A program made the position numbers and the translations under genes. Of a DNA stretch of 49,865 nt, positions 11,107 to 20,306 are shown piece after piece. The stretch lies in NCBI GenBank assembly GCA_937975725.1, contig CALJUL010000072.1, positions 1-49,865 of the forward strand, written 5' to 3'. Positions within the stretch are counted from its first letter, which is position 1; each line of letters opens with the position of its first letter. The notes beneath the pieces were generated by a model. The model worked only from the letters and a program-made list of their open reading frames with translations. It did not search any database and was not told the DNA's origin. The DNA is from an uncultured Pseudoxanthomonas sp. Its GTDB lineage: Bacteria; Pseudomonadota; Gammaproteobacteria; Xanthomonadales; Xanthomonadaceae.

Positions 11107-12330
11107 TCAGGCCGTCCGCGTCGCCACCGCCGGCGGCACCGAGGCGGCCTTGCGCGCCGGCCCGTACACGGCCGCCTGGCCGAGCAGCCACAGCAGCGCG
11201 GCGCCGACCGGCAGGTAGATCAGCGGCAGCCGCGGCAGTTCGTACTTGCCCATCAGCATCTGGTTGATGCCGTAGGCCAGCAGCATGCCGATGACGATGC
11301 CCAGGGTCGCCAGCAGGAAGTTCTCGGTCTGGAAGTAGCGCAGGATCTGCCCGCGGGTGGCGCCCAGCGCGCGGCGGATGCCGATCTGCTTGGTGCGCTG
11401 CTGCACCCAGAAGCTGGCCAGGCCGACGATGCCCAGCGCGGTGACCACCAGCAGCGAGACGATCACCGCCACCAGCAGCCAGGCCATCGCGCGGTCGCTG
11501 CGGTAGTAGTTGTCGATCACGTCGGTGAAGGTGCCCTGGCGCAGGATCAGCCGGCGCGCGCTGTTCTTCTCCAGTTGCGCCACCGCGGCCTTCAGCACTT
11601 CGTCGCGGCGCTCGGGCGCGGTGCGCAGCACGAAGCGGCCCATGGTCACGTCGCGCACCGGCAGCAGCACGGTGTAGCCGGATTCGGCGGGTCCGCCGTT
11701 GTTGTTGGTGCGGATCAGGCGGTCGACCACGCCGACCACGCGGTGCGGCGCGTTGTCGCTGTTCCAGGCGTAGATGTTCTTGCCCACCGCGCTTTCGCCG
11801 GGGAACAGCTTCTCGGCCACATCGCGGCTCAGGATGACGGAGGGGATGGCGATGCGGGCGCCGGGCTTGTTGGCCTCGGTCCAGTTGCGGTATTCGTCGG
11901 GGGTGAAGTCGCGGCCTTCCGCCAGGGTCAGGCCGAAGGCATCGATGATGCCCTCGCCAAAGTAGACGTTGGCGTTGAGGTTGGGCCTGGGCTGTTCCGG
12001 CTGCAGGCTGATCGACGTGTTCCAGGACGAGTTGTCGAACGGCACATGGTTGATGCTGCTGGCGGTCTTGACGCCGGGGATGGCGCGCAGGCTGGCGATG
12101 TCCTGCTTGACCTGCGCGTCGGCGTCGTCGGCCCGGCCGATGCCGCCGATGTTGACGCGCACCAGTTCGTTTTCCACCAGGCCGGTGGGGCGGTGCATGC
12201 GTTGCAGGCGGGTGTCGATCAGGAAGATCGCGTTGCAGATGATCGCGCACGACAGCGCCACTTCCAGCACGATCAGTGCGGCGGCGGTCTTGTGGCGGGC
12301 CAGGGTGGAGAGGATGGGGCGGATGTCCAT
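11107..12330 (-). CDS. MacB-type ABC transporter permease (second copy)
   Basis: The 407-residue product has the MacB architecture: one N-terminal membrane helix (about 16-38), a large periplasmic domain (about 40-275) and three C-terminal FtsX helices. The conserved coupling motif QIGIRRALGATRGQI lies between the first two C-terminal helices. It lacks an ATPase domain, which a separate gene supplies. MacB-like transporters are mechanotransmitters that push substrates from the periplasm rather than across the inner membrane. With the adaptor and the other permease it would form a heterodimeric efflux system. Substrate unknown. Confidence 0.9.
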   Translation of the reverse strand: MDIRPILSTLARHKTAAALIVLEVALSCAIICNAIFLIDTRLQRMHRPTGLVENELVRVNIGGIGRADDADAQVKQDIASLRAIPGVKTASSINHVPFDNSSWNTSISLQPEQPRPNLNANVYFGEGIIDAFGLTLAEGRDFTPDEYRNWTEANKPGARIAIPSVILSRDVAEKLFPGESAVGKNIYAWNSDNAPHRVVGVVDRLIRTNNNGGPAESGYTVLLPVRDVTMGRFVLRTAPERRDEVLKAAVAQLEKNSARRLILRQGTFTDVIDNYYRSDRAMAWLLVAVIVSLLVVTALGIVGLASFWVQQRTKQIGIRRALGATRGQILRYFQTENFLLATLGIVIGMLLAYGINQMLMGKYELPRLPLIYLPVGAALLWLLGQAAVYGPARKAASVPPAVATRTA

Positions 12331-12352
12331 GGGAAACCTCGGTTTTTCGGCC

Positions 12353-12468
12353 CCTTCACCCGCGTGCGGGGGAAGGCTGGAAGGAAGGAACTGCCGGTGT
12401 CGCTGAGCGGATGGCGTCGCCTGCCGCGGCGCGCCCCGCTCCGTCCCTTCCCCACGGGCGGGGAAGGG
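12353..12468. repeat. two hairpins between the permease genes
   Basis: CCTTCACCCGC (12353-12363) pairs with GCGGGGGAAGG (12366-12376) apart from one mismatch, the innermost pairs probably opening into the loop. CCCTTCCCC (12445-12453) pairs perfectly with GGGGAAGGG (12460-12468). Neither has a T-run. They occupy most of the 147-bp gap and resemble structured spacers elsewhere in this operon. Confidence 0.6.
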
Positions 12469-12477
12469 CGCGGGCCG

Positions 12478-13788
12478 TCATTGCGATTTCAACTGGATGG
12501 CCGGTGTCACCTGCATGGCGCGCCACGCCGGCAGCAGGCCGGCCAGAGTGCTGGCCAGGATCGCCAGCGCGAAGGTGGTCATCAGCATGGTCACGTCCAT
12601 GTGCGCCAGGTCGGCGTAGCCGGCCGGCTGCTGGCGCACCGCCCACAGCCCCAGCCATGCTAGCGCCAGGCCCAGCATGCCGCCCACCAGGCCCACCGTG
12701 CCGGCTTCGACCAGGCACTGCGCGAAGATCGCCTTGCGGGTGGCGCCCAGCGCGCGGCGCACGCCGATCTGCGAGGAGCGGCCCAGGAACTTGGCCAGCA
12801 GCAATCCCACCGTGTTGAGCAGGCACACCGCCAGGAAGCCAAACGCCAGCCACATCTGCAGGCGCACGTCGCTGGGCACGGCGTTGTTCTTGTCCAGCCA
12901 CTGCATCACGTCGTGCAGGTCCACGTTGGAGGGTCGCTCGAAGCGGCCGGCGGCGCGCTGCTGGTCGGAATAGTTCGCCAGGTACTGCTTGTAGGCGCTG
13001 ACCTTGGCCGGCGAATCCAGCTCCACCCAGTACTGCAGCCATGCGCACGGCGCGTTCGGGCTGAGCGACCCCTCCTCTTCGGCGCTGGGATCGCTCCAGC
13101 AGTTTATGTTGCCCTGGGTGCCCAGCCGCAGCTCGCGCGAGGTCCAGAACGGCACGAACACCTGCTCCACCTCGGTGAAGCGGTCGTTGGTCATGTCGTA
13201 GAACTTGGGCGTGGGCCGCCAGTCGTCCATGACGCCGATGATGCGGAAGGTCTGGCCCGACGCGCGCAGGTCGCGGCCCACGCTGTTGGCGCCGCCGAAC
13301 AGCTTGTCGTTCAGCGCCGTGGAGATCACCACCACGCGCGCGCGCGCCTCGTCGTCCGCCGCGGCCCAGCCGTTGCCGAAGCGGAACGGTACGTCGAACA
13401 TCGGGAAGAAATCGGCGGTGGTGTAGCGCGCGTCGACGGCGAACGGCGCGATCTTGCCGTCGTCCGATTCCACCGGCATCTGCCCGCCGGTCATGAGCGC
13501 CTGGCGGTCGCCCTTGGCGTCGCGCAGCAGGCGTTCGGCGTCGTAGCGCGTCATCTGGTCCTCGGGCTCCTCGCCGGGCTCGAAGCCGTTGGCCGAGCGC
13601 GGGTCGATGCGCGGATAGAACAGCGTGCGGCTCTTCTGCGGGATCGGGTCGCCGGACAGCACGTAGAACACGGTCAGCGTGGTCATGCTGGCGCCGATGC
13701 CCAGCGCGATCGCCAGCACCATCAGGAACGTCAGCGCCTTGTTGCGCTTGAAACTGCGCAGCGCCAGGTTGAAGTAGTAGCCGAACAT
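12478..13788 (-). CDS. MacB-type ABC transporter permease (first copy)
   Basis: The 436-residue product starts MFGYYFNLALRSFKRNKALT, then has a membrane helix (about 20-41), a periplasmic MacB core domain (about 45-310) and three C-terminal FtsX helices. The motif QIGVRRALGATRKAIF matches that of the second permease. The ATG at 13788 has GGAG 6 bases upstream. The two permeases share little sequence in the periplasmic domain, so they probably form a heterodimer rather than being redundant. The ATPase gene is upstream across a 29-bp-stem hairpin. It belongs to the adaptor-ATPase-permease-permease-regulator-kinase operon. Confidence 0.9.
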   Translation of the reverse strand: MFGYYFNLALRSFKRNKALTFLMVLAIALGIGASMTTLTVFYVLSGDPIPQKSRTLFYPRIDPRSANGFEPGEEPEDQMTRYDAERLLRDAKGDRQALMTGGQMPVESDDGKIAPFAVDARYTTADFFPMFDVPFRFGNGWAAADDEARARVVVISTALNDKLFGGANSVGRDLRASGQTFRIIGVMDDWRPTPKFYDMTNDRFTEVEQVFVPFWTSRELRLGTQGNINCWSDPSAEEEGSLSPNAPCAWLQYWVELDSPAKVSAYKQYLANYSDQQRAAGRFERPSNVDLHDVMQWLDKNNAVPSDVRLQMWLAFGFLAVCLLNTVGLLLAKFLGRSSQIGVRRALGATRKAIFAQCLVEAGTVGLVGGMLGLALAWLGLWAVRQQPAGYADLAHMDVTMLMTTFALAILASTLAGLLPAWRAMQVTPAIQLKSQ

Positions 13789-13837
13789 GGAAGTCTCCGG
13801 GGGAATGCGCGTGGAGGCGGGCGGTAAGGGGTAGGGC

Positions 13838-13943
13838 GGGAACGGGGAACCGGGAACGGGGAATGGTTTTTCACTGCATCCGGAAGGGATGGACCCGCGG
13901 AAGGCCCGGATCTTCCATTCCCTGTTCCCGGTTCCCCGTTCCC
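13838..13943. repeat. 29-bp-stem inverted repeat between ABC ATPase and permease genes
   Basis: The arms 13838-13866 and 13915-13943 are complementary over 29 positions with a single G-T pair. Each arm is built from short GGGAAC/GGGGAA units (left) or their complements (right). The 48-base loop carries no gene. The stem is purine-rich on one strand. Confidence 0.85.
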
Positions 13944-13967
13944 GCTGCTGGGCTGCGGACCTGCCGC

Positions 13968-14696
13968 CTACACCGAAGCGCCCGCCCCTGTCTCTGCCGC
14001 CTGCGCCGCGCGGATCAGCGCCGGCTCCACCGACAGGTCGGTCGCCATGCCGTCCACGATGTGTACGTTGCGCTGCGCGCGCGCGGCCAGTTCCGGGTCG
14101 TGGGTGACCATGATGATGGTGGTGCCCTGGCGGTTGATCTCCTCCATCAGTTCCATCACGCCGCGCGCCATCTGCGAGTCCAGATTGCCGGTGGGTTCGT
14201 CGGCCAGCAGCAGGCGCGGGCTGCCGGCCAGCGCGCGGGCGATGGCGGTGCGCTGCTGCTGGCCGCCGGACAGTTCGGCCGGGAAGTGCTTCATGCGCGA
14301 GCCCAGGCCCACGCGCGCCAGCGCGTCTTCGATGCGCTGCTTGCGCTCGGCCGCGGGCATGCCGCGGTAGCGCAGCGGCACGTCGACGTTGTCGAACAGG
14401 TTGAGGTCCGGGATCAGGTTGAAGCCCTGGAAGATGAAGCCGATCTTCTGGTTGCGCAGGCGCGAGCGCGCGTCGTCGCCCAGCCCGCTCACGTCCTGCC
14501 CGTCGAGCAGGAACTGGCCACCGGTGAAAGTCTCCAGCAGGCCGGCGATGTTGAGGAAGGTGGTCTTGCCGGAGCCCGACGGGCCGGTGACCGCGACGAA
14601 CTCGCCCTCGCGGACGTGAAGGTCCAGCGAACGCAGCGCATGCGTTTCCACCTGTTCGGTGCGGTAGACCTTGGATACCTGGCGCATTTCTAGCAT
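13968..14696 (-). CDS. ABC transporter ATP-binding protein (MacB/LolD class)
   Basis: The 242-residue product is an ATPase with Walker A GPSGSGKT at 38-45, Q-loop FIFQGFNLIPDLN, signature LSGGQ at 142-146, Walker B LLLADEP at 162-168 followed by TGNLDS, and switch region VTHD. It powers the two neighbouring FtsX-type permeases. The ATG at 14696 (MLEMRQVSKVYRTEQ) was chosen because AAGGA lies 8 bases upstream and the family starts here; 20 further in-frame codons upstream fall in a repetitive spacer. The C-terminus is extended by about 15 Ala-rich residues. Confidence 0.95.
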   Translation of the reverse strand: MLEMRQVSKVYRTEQVETHALRSLDLHVREGEFVAVTGPSGSGKTTFLNIAGLLETFTGGQFLLDGQDVSGLGDDARSRLRNQKIGFIFQGFNLIPDLNLFDNVDVPLRYRGMPAAERKQRIEDALARVGLGSRMKHFPAELSGGQQQRTAIARALAGSPRLLLADEPTGNLDSQMARGVMELMEEINRQGTTIIMVTHDPELAARAQRNVHIVDGMATDLSVEPALIRAAQAAETGAGASV

Positions 14697-14728
14697 GGGT
14701 GGATTCCTTGGGGCGAGAAGTGAGTGGG

Positions 14729-14827
14729 GAGGAGTGAGAAGTGAGTGATGGAGCAAGAAGCGTGAGGCGAGAAGTGAAAAGCAAGGCGAGGAAGAAGGTC
14801 AGGAATTCCGCTCACTCCTCACTCCTC
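14729..14827. repeat. purine/pyrimidine inverted repeat between adaptor and ATPase genes
   Basis: GAGGAGTGAG (14729-14738) is perfectly complementary to CTCACTCCTC (14811-14820), and a second ACTCCTC unit follows. The strand between is full of GAGAAGTGA-type units facing TCACTCCTC-type units, so several pairing registers are possible. No T-run. Confidence 0.6.
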
Positions 14828-14844
14828 GCTTCATCATTCACTCC

Positions 14845-16122
14845 TCAATTGACCGAAACGCGCTCGGCTTCGCCGAACAGGTCGCTGCCGGAGACCACCA
14901 CGCGGTCGCCGGGCTTCAGGCCGTCCAGCACTTCGATGCTGGACAGGCTGCTCACGCCAAGCTGCACCGGGCGGCGCACGGCGGAACGGCCGTCCATGAC
15001 GTAGGCGTAGCGGCCGCCGCCCTGCTCGACGAAGGGGCCGCGCTCGACCATCAGCACGTTGCGGCGGGTGTCCATCATCACGCGCGCGGAGACGCGCTGG
15101 TTCTGGCGCAGGCCGGGCGGCTGCTTGTCGGTGAAGCGCAGGCGGGTGACGACTTCGCCGTTCACCACTTCCGGCGACACCGCGGAAATCTCGCCGGGGA
15201 AAGGCGCGCCGTTGCTGGTCAGGGTGGCCGGCATGCCGATGGCCAGGTCGCGGGCGAAGCTCTCGGGCACCTTGATCTCCACTTCGAACACCGACAGGTC
15301 CACCACGCTCAGCACCGGTGCGTTGATCGCCACGTTGGAGCGCTGCACCGCCTGGATCTGGCCCACCTGGCCGTCGAACGGCGCGCGCAGGGTCAGCGCG
15401 TCCACCTGGCGCTGCACCTCGGCCACCACGGCGCGCTGGCGCTCGGCCAGCAGATGCTTGTTGCGTGCGTCCAGGCCGGCGCCTTCGCCCTGCAGGCCGA
15501 GGTCCTTGCGCGCGTGCGCCACCGCGATCTCGGCCTTGCGCATGTTGTCCTGCGCTTCCAGTACGTCCACCTGCGGGACCGCGCCGCCCTCGTAGCCGCG
15601 CTGGTAGCGCTGCAGGTTGCGTTCGGCCGCCTGGCGGTCGATCTCGGCCTGGTCCAGCGCCTTGCGGGCGTTGGCGCGGGTGACCCCGGCGTCCAGCGTG
15701 GCGCGGCCGGCCTCGGCTTCCAGGCCGGCCAGCGTGGTCTGTTCCTGGGCCAGCTTGCTGCGCAGCTCGGGGCTGTCGATCTCGGCCAGCGGCTGGCCCT
15801 GCTTCACCTGGTCGCCGGCCACCACCTTCAGCGTGACCACGCCGCCGGCCACCGCGTACAGGGTCGGGCTGTTGGCGGCGATGACCCGGCCGTCGGCGGC
15901 GATGTCGCGGACCAGGTCGCCGCGCTTGACCTCGGCGATGCGCAGGCGGGCGCCGTCCACCGAGGTGCTGCCGGCCAGCCAGCCGCGGGCGGCGAAGGCG
16001 ATGCCCAGCACCAGCACCGCGCCGCCGGCAGCCGGCCACAGCCAGCGGCGCCACGCGGGGCGGGCCTGGGAGGAGCTGAGGACGCGGTCTTGCGCGGAAG
16101 TGTCCCGGATCATCGCTGGCAT
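14845..16122 (-). CDS. periplasmic adaptor (membrane fusion) protein of a MacAB-like efflux system
   Basis: The product is about 425 residues from ATG 16122 (MPAMIRD); ATG 16113 is equally possible. One N-terminal membrane helix (AAGGAVLVLGIAFAARGWLAG) is followed by a lipoyl/barrel-sandwich half (VKRGDLVRDIAADGRV), a coiled-coil hairpin (about 120-230), the second barrel half (LTLRAPFDGQVGQIQAVQRS) and a beta-barrel. It would bridge the two MacB-type permeases to an outer-membrane channel, which is not encoded here. A longer in-frame start at 16173 is rejected because a sigma-54 promoter (16151-16166) lies inside that extension. It is the first gene of the operon ending with the regulator and kinase. 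Confidence 0.9.
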   Translation of the reverse strand: MPAMIRDTSAQDRVLSSSQARPAWRRWLWPAAGGAVLVLGIAFAARGWLAGSTSVDGARLRIAEVKRGDLVRDIAADGRVIAANSPTLYAVAGGVVTLKVVAGDQVKQGQPLAEIDSPELRSKLAQEQTTLAGLEAEAGRATLDAGVTRANARKALDQAEIDRQAAERNLQRYQRGYEGGAVPQVDVLEAQDNMRKAEIAVAHARKDLGLQGEGAGLDARNKHLLAERQRAVVAEVQRQVDALTLRAPFDGQVGQIQAVQRSNVAINAPVLSVVDLSVFEVEIKVPESFARDLAIGMPATLTSNGAPFPGEISAVSPEVVNGEVVTRLRFTDKQPPGLRQNQRVSARVMMDTRRNVLMVERGPFVEQGGGRYAYVMDGRSAVRRPVQLGVSSLSSIEVLDGLKPGDRVVVSGSDLFGEAERVSVN

Positions 16123-16150
16123 GCGTTCTGTGGAGTGTCCTGCGGTGTTC

Positions 16151-16166
16151 AGCAGGATGCGTGCCA
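16151..16166 (-). promoter_or_regulatory. sigma-54 (-24/-12) promoter of the ABC/two-component operon
   Basis: On the minus strand the sequence is TGGCACGCATCCTGCT. The consensus TGGCACG-N4-TTGCW is matched at all but one defined position, with exactly 10 bases between the GG and GC. The predicted start of transcription is near 16140, 18 bases before the adaptor ATG. The operon itself encodes a sigma-54 activator. Confidence 0.85.
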
Positions 16167-16210
16167 ATCGCAAGTTATTGATATTGTTTGTGTTGTTCTG
16201 CGGTTGTGAA

Positions 16211-16277
16211 GTGTCCGGGTGTCCGCGGACAAGCGTGCGGACACCGGCTGTCCTGCCGCGGACACGTAGAATGTCCG
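16211..16277. promoter_or_regulatory. array of TGTCC/GGACA half-sites, probable upstream activator binding region
   Basis: Seven half-sites occur in 66 bp: TGTCC at 16212, 16220, 16249 and 16272, and GGACA at 16227, 16239 and 16260. They include the perfect palindrome TGTCCGCGGACA (16220-16231). The array lies about 70-135 bp upstream of the predicted sigma-54 transcription start, the usual distance for NtrC-type enhancers. It also lies 30-100 bp upstream of glmS, so glmS could be affected. Confidence 0.75.
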
Positions 16278-16307
16278 TCCGTTGTCTACTGAGGAAGGCA
16301 AAAGCCT

Positions 16308-18134
<1,827 letters not shown>

Positions 18135-18189
18135 GCTTCGGCGGGGGCTTTCGAGCACCCCTCGTTCGGAACGATTCCGTAGCCTAGCC

Positions 18190-18204
18190 GTGAAGCGGCT
18201 TCAC
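18190..18204. repeat. REP-like palindrome between glmS and the aga operon
   Basis: GTGAAGC (18190-18196) and GCTTCAC (18198-18204) are perfectly complementary around one G, followed by CCGCG. The AAGCGGCTTCA core resembles REP elements. The whole 247-bp convergent gap (18135-18381) shows nothing else I can name and no T-run terminator. Confidence 0.45.
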
Positions 18205-18381
18205 CCGCGCATGTGAGTGCGCGGCGGGCGCTGCACGGATGATGCGGTGTGCGCGTGCTCGATGATGGCATCAGGCATCGGTGCCTGCCGGGTGCCTTCT
18301 TCCCCATGCGCGACCGGGGATGGAAGCGTCCCTGATGCCGCGGCCCGCGCGCATGTCTGCCACTGGAACCGCGGCCCGGGT

Positions 18382-19497
18382 TCAGGCCGCCGCGATCTCC
18401 TCGCCTTCCACGAACACGCGGCGGACCTGCAGGTCCGCGTCCAGCACCACCAGGTCCGCCCAGGCGCCGACCTGGAGCCGGCCGCGGTCGGCCAGGCCGA
18501 GGTAGTCGGCGGGGTAGCGGGAGACGCGGTGGGAGGCGTCTTCCAGGTCCAGCCCCAGCGAGACCAGGTTGCGCAGCGCCTGGTCCATGGTCAGGGCGCT
18601 GCCGGCCAACGAAGTGCCGTCGGCCAGGCGCACGCAGCCCAGGCACTTGTGCACGCGCTGCGCGCCCAGCGCGTATTCGCCGTCGGGCATGCCGGTGGCG
18701 GCGGTGGCGTCGGTGATGCAGTACAGGCGCGGTATGGCGCGCAGTGCGGCGCGGATGGCGCCGGGGTGCACGTGTTGCAGGTCGGGGATCAGTTCGGCGT
18801 ATTGGGCGTGCGCGAGCGCGGCGGTGGCGATGCCGGGCTCGCGGTGGTGCACGCCGGTCATGCCGTTGAACAGGTGGGTGAAGCCGGCGGCGCCGGCGCG
18901 CAGCGCGGCCACGCCCTCGTCGTAGCTGCCGGCGCTGTGGCCGAGCTGCACGCGGATGCCGAGGGCGTTGAGCTCGGGGATCAGGGCGGTGTGGCGGCCG
19001 ATCTCCGGCGCCATCGTCAGCACCTTGATCGGCGCGATGGCGTGCAGGCGGCGGACCTGCTCCAGCGTCGCCTCGACCACCAGCGGCGGCTGTGCGCCCA
19101 GCCGTTCCAGGCTCAGGTACGGGCCTTCCAGATGCACGCCGAGCACGCGCGCGGCGCCGGGCTCGCGGCGCGCGATGGCCGGTGCCAGCCCTCGCAGCGC
19201 GTGTTCGATCTCGGCTTCGTGCGCCGTCATCGTGGTGCCGAGCAGGGCAGTGGTGCCGTGGCGCACGTGCGCCTTCGCCACGGTGGTGATCGCGTCGCCG
19301 CCCTGCATGATGTCCACGCCGTCGCCGCCGTGGATGTGCAGGTCGATGAAGCCGGGCAGGATCAGCGGCGCATCGTCGTCGTCCGCGCCCGTCGGTTCGG
19401 CATGCACGGCGAGGATGCGACCGTCGAACGCGAGGCGCCCGTACATCCAGCCGTCCGCGGTGAGGATGCGGCCCTCGACGGTGCGCGGCGCGTTCAC
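18382..19497 (-). CDS. N-acetylhexosamine-6-phosphate deacetylase (NagA/AgaA family)
   Basis: The 371-residue amidohydrolase has HIHGGDG with H54 and H56, E124 in HLEGPYL, H187 in LGHSAG, H208 in THLFNGM and the catalytic D263 in ITDATAATG, all in the order expected of NagA. It removes acetate from GlcNAc-6-P or GalNAc-6-P. Its place as the last gene of an agaS-agaK-agaZ-agaR operon favours GalNAc-6-P (AgaA). It starts with GTG: the codon overlaps the agaR stop as GTGA (19494-19497), and GGAG lies 8 bases upstream. Whether it also serves GlcNAc is unknown. Confidence 0.92.
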   Translation of the reverse strand: MNAPRTVEGRILTADGWMYGRLAFDGRILAVHAEPTGADDDDAPLILPGFIDLHIHGGDGVDIMQGGDAITTVAKAHVRHGTTALLGTTMTAHEAEIEHALRGLAPAIARREPGAARVLGVHLEGPYLSLERLGAQPPLVVEATLEQVRRLHAIAPIKVLTMAPEIGRHTALIPELNALGIRVQLGHSAGSYDEGVAALRAGAAGFTHLFNGMTGVHHREPGIATAALAHAQYAELIPDLQHVHPGAIRAALRAIPRLYCITDATAATGMPDGEYALGAQRVHKCLGCVRLADGTSLAGSALTMDQALRNLVSLGLDLEDASHRVSRYPADYLGLADRGRLQVGAWADLVVLDADLQVRRVFVEGEEIAAA

Positions 19498-20270
19498 GCG
19501 GGCGCTCCGGTGACGATGACGTCCAGGCCCAGCCGTTGCAGCCCTTCGCGGTATTCGTCGCTGATGCCGTCGTCGGTGATGATGGCGTGGATCTGGTCCA
19601 GGCGGGCAATGCGGTGCAGACTCACGCGGCCGAACTTGGAAGCGTCGGTCAGCACCACGATGCGGCGCGCGCGCTCGACCATGCGGTGGTTCAGGCGCGC
19701 CTCGGCCTCGTCGTGGGTGGTCAGGCCGAATTGCAGGTCCAGGCCGTCCACGCCCAGGAACAGGGTGTCGAAGCTGTAGGAAGTGAGGCTGGCCTCGGCC
19801 TGGCTGCCCTGCAGCGACAGCGACTGTTTGCGCAGCAGGCCGCCGGTGAGCAGCACGTTCACGCCGTCGGCGTTGGCCAGCTCCCAGGCGATGTTCAGGC
19901 CGTTGGTCATCACCGTCACGTCGCCGCGCAGGCGCAGGTGGCGCGCCAGCATCATGGTGGTGGAGCCGGAGTCGATGATGATGTTCTCGCCCGGCCGCAC
20001 GAGCTGCGCGGCGCGCGCGCCGATCATGTCCTTGAGCGGCAGGTTCAGCGCATCCTTCTCGTGGATGTCCTGCTCGCGCGGCGGCGTGCGCACCAGGGTG
20101 GCGCCGCCGTGGGTGCGGGTGGCCAGGCCCTGCGACTCGATGTGGTTGAGGTCGGCGCGGATGGTGACCGAGGACACGCCGAAGCTGTCGGCGAGTTCGG
20201 TCACCTGCACGCTGCCATGCTGGACCAGCAGTTGCAGGATCTGCTGGCGGCGTTGGCGGGTATTGCGCAT
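19494..20270 (-). CDS. agaR: DeoR-family transcriptional regulator, AgaR-like
   Basis: The 258-residue product has an N-terminal DeoR winged helix (RRQQILQLLVQHGSVQVTEL, then FGVSSVTIRADL) and a C-terminal sugar-phosphate sensor domain with the DeoRC signatures IIIDSGSTTMML, VTVMTNGLNIA and LFLGVDGLD. DeoR-type AgaR proteins repress amino-sugar genes and are released by a phosphorylated sugar intermediate. Direct GAAAG/CTTTC repeats in the intergenic region upstream of agaS fit the CTTTC-type boxes reported for AgaR. It is co-transcribed with the enzymes it probably controls: agaZ ends 36 bp upstream and nagA overlaps by 4 bp. Confidence 0.88.
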   Translation of the reverse strand: MRNTRQRRQQILQLLVQHGSVQVTELADSFGVSSVTIRADLNHIESQGLATRTHGGATLVRTPPREQDIHEKDALNLPLKDMIGARAAQLVRPGENIIIDSGSTTMMLARHLRLRGDVTVMTNGLNIAWELANADGVNVLLTGGLLRKQSLSLQGSQAEASLTSYSFDTLFLGVDGLDLQFGLTTHDEAEARLNHRMVERARRIVVLTDASKFGRVSLHRIARLDQIHAIITDDGISDEYREGLQRLGLDVIVTGAPA

Positions 20271-20306
20271 GTCGCTCCTGTGGCGTCGCGAAACGAAGGC
20301 CCGAGC

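Noticed and set aside
16123..16173. Longer N-terminus for the adaptor protein (ATG 16173)
   Set aside because: The extension would contain a near-consensus sigma-54 promoter and adds sequence not expected of adaptor proteins.
16123..16307. glmS ribozyme upstream of glmS
   Set aside because: None of the ribozyme's conserved core is visible, and this class is typical of Gram-positive bacteria. The short leader instead holds repeat half-sites.
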